From: Lentinus brumalis
Lineage: Eukaryota; Basidiomycota; Agaricomycetes; Polyporales; Polyporaceae
DNA length: 64,000 bases
Assembly: GCA_001792895.1 (NCBI GenBank)
Contig: MARA01000011.1
Span: forward strand, 558,001 to 622,000
Direction of reading: 5' to 3'
Below the pieces are notes generated by a model. That model did not search any database. It was not told the DNA's origin and saw only the letters and a program-made list of their open reading frames with translations. Below, one piece after another: positions 57,776 to 64,000 of this stretch; within the stretch, counting starts at the first letter, position 1; each line of letters starts with the position of its first letter. Both the position numbers and the translations under genes were made by a program.

Positions 57776-58546
57776 ATGGCCACCTTCTCCTCCACCCCCA
57801 TCGTCATTGACGGCAAGGGCCATCTTCTGGGCCGCCTTGCTTCGATTATCTCGAAGCAAATCCTTAGCGGCCAGAAGATTGTCGTCGTTCGGTGCGAGGA
57901 GATCAACATTTCCGGCAGTTTCTTCCGCAACAAGGTGCATATTGCCACTCGCGATATATGCGGGGAACATGGGACTGAACGCATTCATGCAGCTGCGGTA
58001 CCACAACTTCCTGCACAAGCGCCACATTGTCAACCCGAAAAAGTCCGGCCCCTTCCATCATCGCGCACCCTCCAAGATCCTCTACCGGGCCATCCGCGGC
58101 ATGGTTCCCCACAAGACTGCCCGCGGCGCGGCTGCTCTTGAACGCCTGAAGTTGTTTGAGGGCGTCCCTCCTCCCTACGATCGGAAGAAGCGCATGGTCG
58201 TCCCCGAGGCCCTCAGGGTATTGCGGTTGAAGCCTGGTCGGAAGTACTGCACGGTGAAGGTACGTCACGCTTTTTACATGCGTCCAGACTCGAATTCGAA
58301 CGCGGTGTCACTGCAGCGTCTGTCCCACGAAGTTGGCTGGGGCTACAAGGACGTCGTCGACCGTCTGGAGGAGAAGAGGAAGGTCAAGGCCCTGGCCTTC
58401 CACGAGCGCAAGGTAAGATTGATTCTGCATAATCACACCCAGCGTTATCTGAAATATCTACATAGACCGCTGCCCTCAAGCTGCGCCAAAAGGCCACTGC
58501 GGACGCAACACCATCCTTCGAAAAGCTGGCGCAGCTTGGCTACTAG
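57776..58546 (+). CDS. RPL16: Cytosolic 60S ribosomal protein uL13 (RPL16/L13a)
   Basis: Structural protein of the cytosolic large ribosomal subunit. Exon 1 gives [40 protein letters not shown] and [13 protein letters not shown]. An intron (GTGCAT..GCAG) is followed by [60 protein letters not shown] and [20 protein letters not shown], then PGRKYCTVK. After another intron come [20 protein letters not shown] and [12 protein letters not shown], and after a third [20 protein letters not shown] and LAQLGY at 58546. Every family motif is intact and no frame break is present. About 200 residues, the normal length. Confidence 0.96.
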
Positions 58547-59021
58547 ATGGAAGTACATGGCTTATCGCACTTGCCGTCTGTGCTCGCGCTCCTCTATGAT
58601 TAGTGCCATGACCTACTCCATGTATCACGCCTATTGCTCTCGTATGCCTGTTAGCCGGGGAAGACATTCGAATATGATACTACTGTTGCCGAGGAGGGCG
58701 GTGTTGCGACCTCCGGTTTACTTGTACACCACAATGCATGCCTGTATTCGAACCGCCGGCTTTGTGTCTGAGTGCTCTGGAGATGGGTATCGAGTCATTC
58801 GCGGCCCGCGTCGGCGCTGGGATTGCCGCCGCCGCCGGGAGGGCGCGTGGGCTGCGGAGTGCGAAAAGCAGAGGCTCCGCGCGAGGGCAGACGCCGGGAA
58901 AGTGCGCTGGTCTGGGCAAGCTGCGTACAGTCGTGCAAGCTTTTGCTCACTCACCTTCACATCGTCCTCCCCTTTCCCCTCCGCCCCTCCCGCCCCCCGC
59001 TTTCTCCCCTCGTCCCTCGCC
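58547..59021. other. Intergenic, uL13 3' region and KH-gene promoter
   Basis: 475 bases, ending in an almost pure pyrimidine tract (about 58965-59020) directly before the KH-gene ATG. Confidence 0.5.
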
Positions 59022-60117
59022 ATGCCCTCCGACGCTCCCGCCCCTCGCGACACTGGTGCGTGCTTCCAGTTCCTGCCCGAGATTTTACCCGTTCCTGACC
59101 TGATCAACTCTCGCTTCAGGCTCTGCCCCCCAGTCTCGTTCTCCCTCGCCCAACGGGAACGACACCTTGACTCTCCGTGCTCTCGTTAGCACCAAGGATG
59201 CTGGGGTCATCATCGGCAAAGCAGGCAAGAACGTCGCTGAACTCCGGGAACAGACCGGCGTCAAGGCTGGTGTCAGCAAAGTCATCCCCGGCGTCCATGA
59301 GCGGGTCTTGACTGTGACTGGTTCCGTGGAGGGGGTGGCGAAGGTGAGTAGAATTTATTCAGTTTCATCGACTACTATCTCATATCGCATATAGGCGTAC
59401 TCCCTCATTGTATCCCAACTCGTCTCCGCAAACCCCTCCTCCCCCGTCACCTCCAACTCTTCTTCGCCGACCACCGCTATCCGTCTCCTCATCTCCCACA
59501 ACTTGATGGGCAGCGTGATTGGCCGGAACGGTTTGAAGATCAAAGCCATCCAGGACTCCTCGGGAGCCCGCATGGTCGCCTCCAAGGATATGCTACCGCA
59601 GTCAACAGAGCGTATCGTGGAGGTGCAAGGGTCTTCCGAGTCCATCGGCCAGGCCATCGAGGAGATTGGCCGCTGTCTTCTCGAGGACTGGGAGCGTGGC
59701 GTTGGTACGGTGCTCTTCCACCCGGGCGTGGGCGACGAGCGTTCAGGTCGCCGACCGCACCCCACTGGCCGGAGGAGCAACGGTGAAGGACGCGGGCGGA
59801 CGTCCCCCTCCCCGCACTCGCCCTCATCGCCGCAGCCGACCAACCTCCGCACGCAGAATATCTCCATCCCCTCAGACATGGTCGGATGCATCATCGGCCG
59901 GAATGGGACTAAAATCACCGAGATTCGACGTCTATCAGGCTCGAAGATTTCAATCGCGAAGGAGCCCCACGATGAGACGGGCGAGCGCATGTTCACTATC
60001 GTGGGTACACCCGAGGCGAACGAGAAGGCGCTTTTCCTGTTGTACAACCAGCTCGAGAGCGAGAAGACGAGACGTGTAGGCCGCGACCAGCAGCAACAGG
60101 AGGAGATGCAGGACTAG
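59022..60117 (+). CDS. Three-KH-domain poly(C)-binding-type RNA-binding protein
   Basis: An RNA-binding protein with three KH domains, in the PCBP/hnRNP K-like group. It begins [11 protein letters not shown], then an intron and [12 protein letters not shown]1: [20 protein letters not shown] (GxxG loop GKAG), [22 protein letters not shown]2: [20 protein letters not shown] (GRNG), [39 protein letters not shown] Gly/Arg/Ser linker follows. KH3: [20 protein letters not shown] (GRNG), [40 protein letters not shown]. The end has a Gln stretch and stops at 60117. One short intron lies between KH1 and KH2. RNA targets are unknown. Neighbouring uL13 and the NUFIP1-like gene are also RNA-related, but no shared control is visible. 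Confidence 0.92.
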
Positions 60118-60794
60118 CGCACAACCGCACGAGGCATGTCAGGCGTCAGCAGGTCCAGATGCTTGATTCACACACGACGGCGACGTGTCAGGTCCTCCGC
60201 CTGGCGCGCGCGCATCGCCCTTGCCGCCGAATATCCCGTACTCGGACTCTCCCCTCCCCTCCCTATCTATCTATCCTCCCCTGCAGTCCAGACTCCGTAT
60301 CGCACCTTCCTCTACTCGTACCTCTTGCCCCCATCAAAATATCCGAAAAGAGCTGATAGTGTACCTCTCCGCTTTCTTGCCCCCGTCTCTGCCCCTCGTT
60401 CCGATGCCGTGTCCCTCTCCTCTCCCTCATCCGATGTAGCGCACACATCCGAGTGCTGGCCAACATGATGCTTTTAACTCACGGGTTCCCCCACTGACGT
60501 AGCTTGGCTCTATCATAGTGCTTTCGTGCATACGTGCGGTTCATAGACAGTAAAAGTATGCGTATGTTAATCGCTATCTGCAACAAGGACATTGCTTTCG
60601 TGCGCTGCTGTATAGTTTCCCGCAATTGCTCCGAGGTTCAGTCGCCATGACGCGAAGTGCGATCTACATAGTGCGAATCCGCTTATGCATTTTAGACTTT
60701 TGTTCAGAGATTCAGATTGCCGACATCAACTGTAGTTTGAAAGTTTCGCGGTCGCATTTCGGGCGCTTGTTCATCTTGCCTGCTCGTTGCACAC
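60118..60794. other. Intergenic, KH-gene 3' region and NUFIP1-like promoter
   Basis: 677 bases with CT-rich sequence at about 60240-60430. No gene recognised. Confidence 0.45.
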
Positions 60795-62312
60795 ATGCAG
60801 CCGACTCGTCCTCAGGCTAACCAGAGTCTCCCATACTATTCCGGGTATTCTGGGACTGGTGCTTCTGCTGCGCAAGCTGTCGCAGCCGCTCTTTCGAATC
60901 CATACGGCCACGCCCAGTATGGCTACCCGCAAGCCTCCCACTATGCTCAGGCGTACGGACAGTACTACAACGGCGCAGGGCCGTCTGGGGTGACCGCGCA
61001 GGGCTACACGATCTCCTCAACATATGTACCCGGCACTCAATACAATGCGCCCCAGGCTCCACGACAGAACTTCGGTCAGAGGCCTCAGACACACTCGCAT
61101 GGAGGCGGACAGCCCGCCGGGTGGTACCAGTCGGGGAACAATCGCTGCTCGCAACAGGGATGCTCGTTCACGGGCTCGAAGAAGGCCGCGGAGATCCACA
61201 TGATGGATAGGCACCTCATCTATCCGCCGGGCTGGGAGCATAGGAAGCGGCAGAACGACTGGGACGCGGATCCCAGTCTCAAAGGGTGCGTGACTGCACT
61301 GTGTCTTCTCGCTCCTGGTCAGGTGTTCAGAGTCTGGTCGTGTACAGGAAGCCTGTACCGATTCAAGGCACGAGCATCAAGCTTGATACCCCAGAGGCGA
61401 TCGAAGCGTGGATCGCGGAGCGCAGGAAACGGTTTCCGACCGCGCAGAATGTGGCGGACAAGGAGCAGAAGATGCGCGAAGCAGTGGAACGCGGACAGCT
61501 CCCCTTTGATGACGGGAACCGGAGGAAACGAAGGAGGATGGATGAAGGGGGCGGGGAGCAGTCAGGGAACTTCAGAGGCAAGGGCGGGCAACGAGGAAGG
61601 GGTCGAGGAAGAGGTCGAGGCAGAGGTAATGAAGGCCAATGGGACGGGCGGACGGCCTCTCAGCAGCCGGCCGCGGTCGTCGCCCCTGCAAGCACGCTAC
61701 CACCACGTCCGGCAGACCCACTCTCGGCGGACCCGAAGAGCAAGCAGGTCGTCGACGATGTGGCTCCCTTGGAAGAGGGCCCTGGCTCGGATTCTGGTTC
61801 AGACTCGGATGGCGCACCGGAGGTCGTCTCTTCAAAAGCGCCACCAGGGACCTCATTGGGTTCACTGAACGGCCCTCCCTCAGAAGCCGTGATGTCCGAT
61901 GACGAAGATGCGAAGGGTGTTACAGAGGGTCCCATTCGTGCAGCCCAGCAGCCACTAAAGAAACCACGACCAAAACAACCCCGTAAAGCGATGTACAACC
62001 CTTTCGCGCAGCGTCCGTCTCTGCTCCGTAATGTAAGCCCCCACATCCGATGCCTGACTTGAGATAGCATACTCAAAACTTGGCTTCTACCAGCTCCTCA
62101 TGCCTGAAATCCGGATGACGGTCTCAAACCTCTCGCAAGCTATTCATTTCTTAGTGGACAACGACTTCTTGGACAACGTCGAGCTGAAACCCGGACAGGC
62201 CAGCGAGCGTATGATAGAGGTCGTAGGAGAGCAACCCGCTACAGGTTCTGCACCTACTGCGGGTGCCGATGACCCACCTTCTCGAGGCGTTATGATCACA
62301 CACGATTCGTAG
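60795..62312 (+). CDS. NUFIP1/Rsa1-like box C/D snoRNP assembly protein
   Basis: Proteins with the NUFIP1 conserved domain help assemble box C/D snoRNPs with the R2TP complex in the nucleus. The N-terminus is Tyr/Gln/Ala/Gly-rich (YYSGYSGTGASAAQAVAAAL), followed by a CC..H..H-like finger: NNRCSQQGCSFTGSKKAAEI and HMMDRHLIYPPG. Exon 2 begins KPVPIQGTSIKLDTPEAIEA and continues WIAERRKRFPTAQNVADKEQ, the NUFIP1 core motif. Then come a basic RKRRRMDEGGG, an RG-rich stretch (RGRGRGRGRGRG) and an acidic/Ser-rich linker. The conserved C-terminal helix follows (KAMYNPFAQRPSLLRN). A last exon gives LLMPEIRMTVSNLSQAIHFL and VDNDFLDNVELKP. Three exons, about 480 residues. Confidence 0.85.
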
Positions 62313-62414
62313 TGCGCTGAGCTGGATGCTACATATCCTCCTCCCCCGCACCTACGAGCAGGGTCCCCGCATAAGGCTACATATTAGTAGGTAGTAGTAA
62401 TGGTAGTAATGGTA

Positions 62415-64000
62415 CTATCGGCTCTCGTCGCTCTCGCTGCCACTGTCTTCGTCCGAGTCCGAGTCCGCGAACTCATCAGCCTCCACCTGCAGTGTCCTGC
62501 GCTCAACCTCAAACCCGATCTTGCCGAGCTCTTCAAAGACTTCGTCTGCTTTGCCAGGGGCGGTGACCGCGACTGCGACGGAGGACGAGGAGTCGAAGAG
62601 AGGAAGGAAGTACTTCTTAAGCGCCGTGAGGACGTCCTCCTTCGTGATGTGTTGGTACTTCTCGAGCAGCTCGACGTTGTAGTCCTGAGAGACACCCTTG
62701 AGACCTTGGTTGACGAAGGACATGAGAGCCTAGGGGTGCATAGTAAGTGACGCTTCTGTCAAAGAACGAGGATGTGTATGCTTACAGCGCGGCCGGGGGT
62801 AGAGACACTCTTCGCAACACCGAAGACAATGCTGCTCTTCGCTGCATCGAGAACAGTTTCGTCGAGCGATATCTGTGAAAACTATTTGAGTACATGATCT
62901 GCCGACCACAATGTTCAGAACGTACTGAGCCGTCGGTAAGGCCCTTGATGACATTGGCGGCCTGTTTGAAGGCCTGAATGCTGTTAGAGCTCTATGGAAA
63001 CCTCGTCAGCGACCACTCTGCGAACGACCAGAATCGAACATACCCGATACAAACTGAAGCTGATGAATCCAGCCTCAAGGTCCAGCGAGCAATGCGCGCC
63101 ATACGCCAATCCGGAGCCACGGATGTATCTCTACACCGGAAGTCAGTTCCACGCGCTCGGCGTATACGAAGCAGCACATACCCAGAGGTAGCTCTCGGTC
63201 GCGTTGAGAACCTCCACCGCGACACGCAGGACGGGGAACTCGGGGTGCGACCAGCCCTGGATACCTTTAGCCGTGTGCGTGACGAATGCACTCTCAATCG
63301 TCGGCAGGCTGACGACCACCGCCTTCTTCACAGGGTTCTTGCCGACCGGGCTGAGCATGTCCGAAGCCAGCCGGTATGGTGCGAGCGAGCTCTCCTAGAA
63401 GCGTTTACGATGTCAGTATATGCGCGTGCCATACGGACGGCAGTTGCGCAGGCTTACGGGCAACGTCTTCCCGAAATGCCGCGCCCAAGCGCTGCGAGGC
63501 TCCTTCACAGACAAGATGTTGCCGTTGACCGAAATCCGAACGCCAGCGGGGTCCGTGACTGTAGAAGTACGTCAGCTTGCAATACAACAGCGAGGACCTG
63601 AAAGTCCTACTCACAGCAGCTCCGAATCTCCTCAAGGTCCTTGATGACCTCCTCGGGCGACTCCTGCAGCTGCTGGGCCAGCTTGGGCACGAAGTCGATC
63701 ATCGGGACGACGCTGCCCATCCGGGGCACATAGGTCTCGTCGAACAGCAGCTCGGAGTTGACCGAGCCAAGAACCGTGTCGCCGTCGCGCTTCATCTCAG
63801 GGAGAGACTGTTGAATCTTGGCGACGTTCACCGCTAGCCTGCAGAAGTGTCAGCTCCAAGTCCAGCCATGTATGAAGGTACGAGATCGACGAACCTGTCC
63901 TTGTCGAACTGAACCCCGTATACAAGGTCCTTCAACCACGCGATAGCGGTCTCGTACATATCCGTCTCGACCTTGATACTGACGCGGACAGCGTCGTTGA
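62415..64000 (-). CDS. M16-family zinc metallopeptidase, C-terminal part (5' end outside window)
   Basis: The 3' half of a large pitrilysin-type (M16C) peptidase, resembling the poorly characterised YOL098C-like fungal proteins. The part in the window encodes NDAVRVSIKVETDMYETAIA, WLKDLVYGVQFDKD, then LAVNVAKIQQSLPEMKRDGD, GSVNSELLFDETYVPRMGSV and QQLQESPEEVIKDLEEIR. Next are GVRISVNGNILSVKEPRSAW, YRLASDMLSPVGKNPVKKAV, VVSLPTIESAFVTHTAKGIQ and GWSHPEFPVLRVAVEVLNAT. The rest is GSGLAYGAHCSLDLEAGFIS, ISLDETVLDAAKSSIVFGVA, MSFVNQGLKGVSQDYNVELL and an acidic tail SDSDEDSGSESDESR. The zinc motif HxxEH would be in the N-terminal half beyond base 64000, so activity cannot be judged. About seven short introns were seen. 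Confidence 0.85.

Overview
The window is nuclear DNA from a filamentous basidiomycete, most likely a wood-decay Agaricomycete (a polypore would fit). The evidence is about 33 genes on both strands, GC-rich coding sequence, very many short introns (mostly about 50-60 bp, GT..AG), CT-rich promoters, F-box/LRR-like genes of the kind expanded in mushrooms, a secreted GH5 mannanase and an expansin-like protein. No rRNA, tRNA, CRISPR array, intact transposon or viral element was recognised.

Layout. 0.7-7.2 kb: SPF30/SMNDC1 splicing factor (+), RIO2 kinase (-), NAA40 histone N-acetyltransferase (+). 7.3-11.1 kb: a run of nuclear genes for mitochondrial proteins (complex I ESSS subunit, glycine cleavage H protein, EF-Tu), with a puzzling exon or small gene just ahead of EF-Tu. 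11.3-24.6 kb: PEX14, a GRIP-domain golgin, Mediator MED5, a vacuolar-type zinc transporter and eIF3h. 25-39 kb: a secreted double-psi beta-barrel protein, two tandem F-box-like paralogues, IPI1 (60S biogenesis) and the intron-dense mannanase. 38.5-46 kb: two copies of an unrecognised small protein family flanking an ERI-type exonuclease, an NPC2-like lipid-transfer protein, a four-helix membrane protein and a third F-box-like gene. 46-48.5 kb looks empty. 48.5-64 kb: a zinc alcohol/formaldehyde dehydrogenase, an AIM6-like phosphodiesterase, mitochondrial bL17m, a small unknown gene, an SMP-30 lactonase, mitochondrial acyl carrier protein, ribosomal uL13, a three-KH RNA-binding protein, a NUFIP1/Rsa1-like protein and the 3' part of an M16 metallopeptidase.

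Most genes are independent housekeeping units. Themes are mitochondrial function (ESSS, GcvH, EF-Tu, bL17m, ACP) and ribosome production or translation (RIO2, IPI1, eIF3h, uL13, NUFIP1-like). Several neighbours are divergent and share short intergenic promoters.

The strongest global observation concerns sequence quality or biology: at least eight conserved reading frames are broken by exactly one missing base inside G or C runs (SPF30 three times, EF-Tu, PEX14, eIF3h, the second F-box gene, SMP-30). This points to homopolymer under-calling in the assembly rather than to pseudogenes. The best candidates for undescribed biology are the duplicated small-protein family, the possible two-product arrangement upstream of EF-Tu, and the microexons of the mannanase and ACP genes.

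All exon joins were made by eye from splice motifs and frame. Family names rest on recognised motifs and were not checked by database search.
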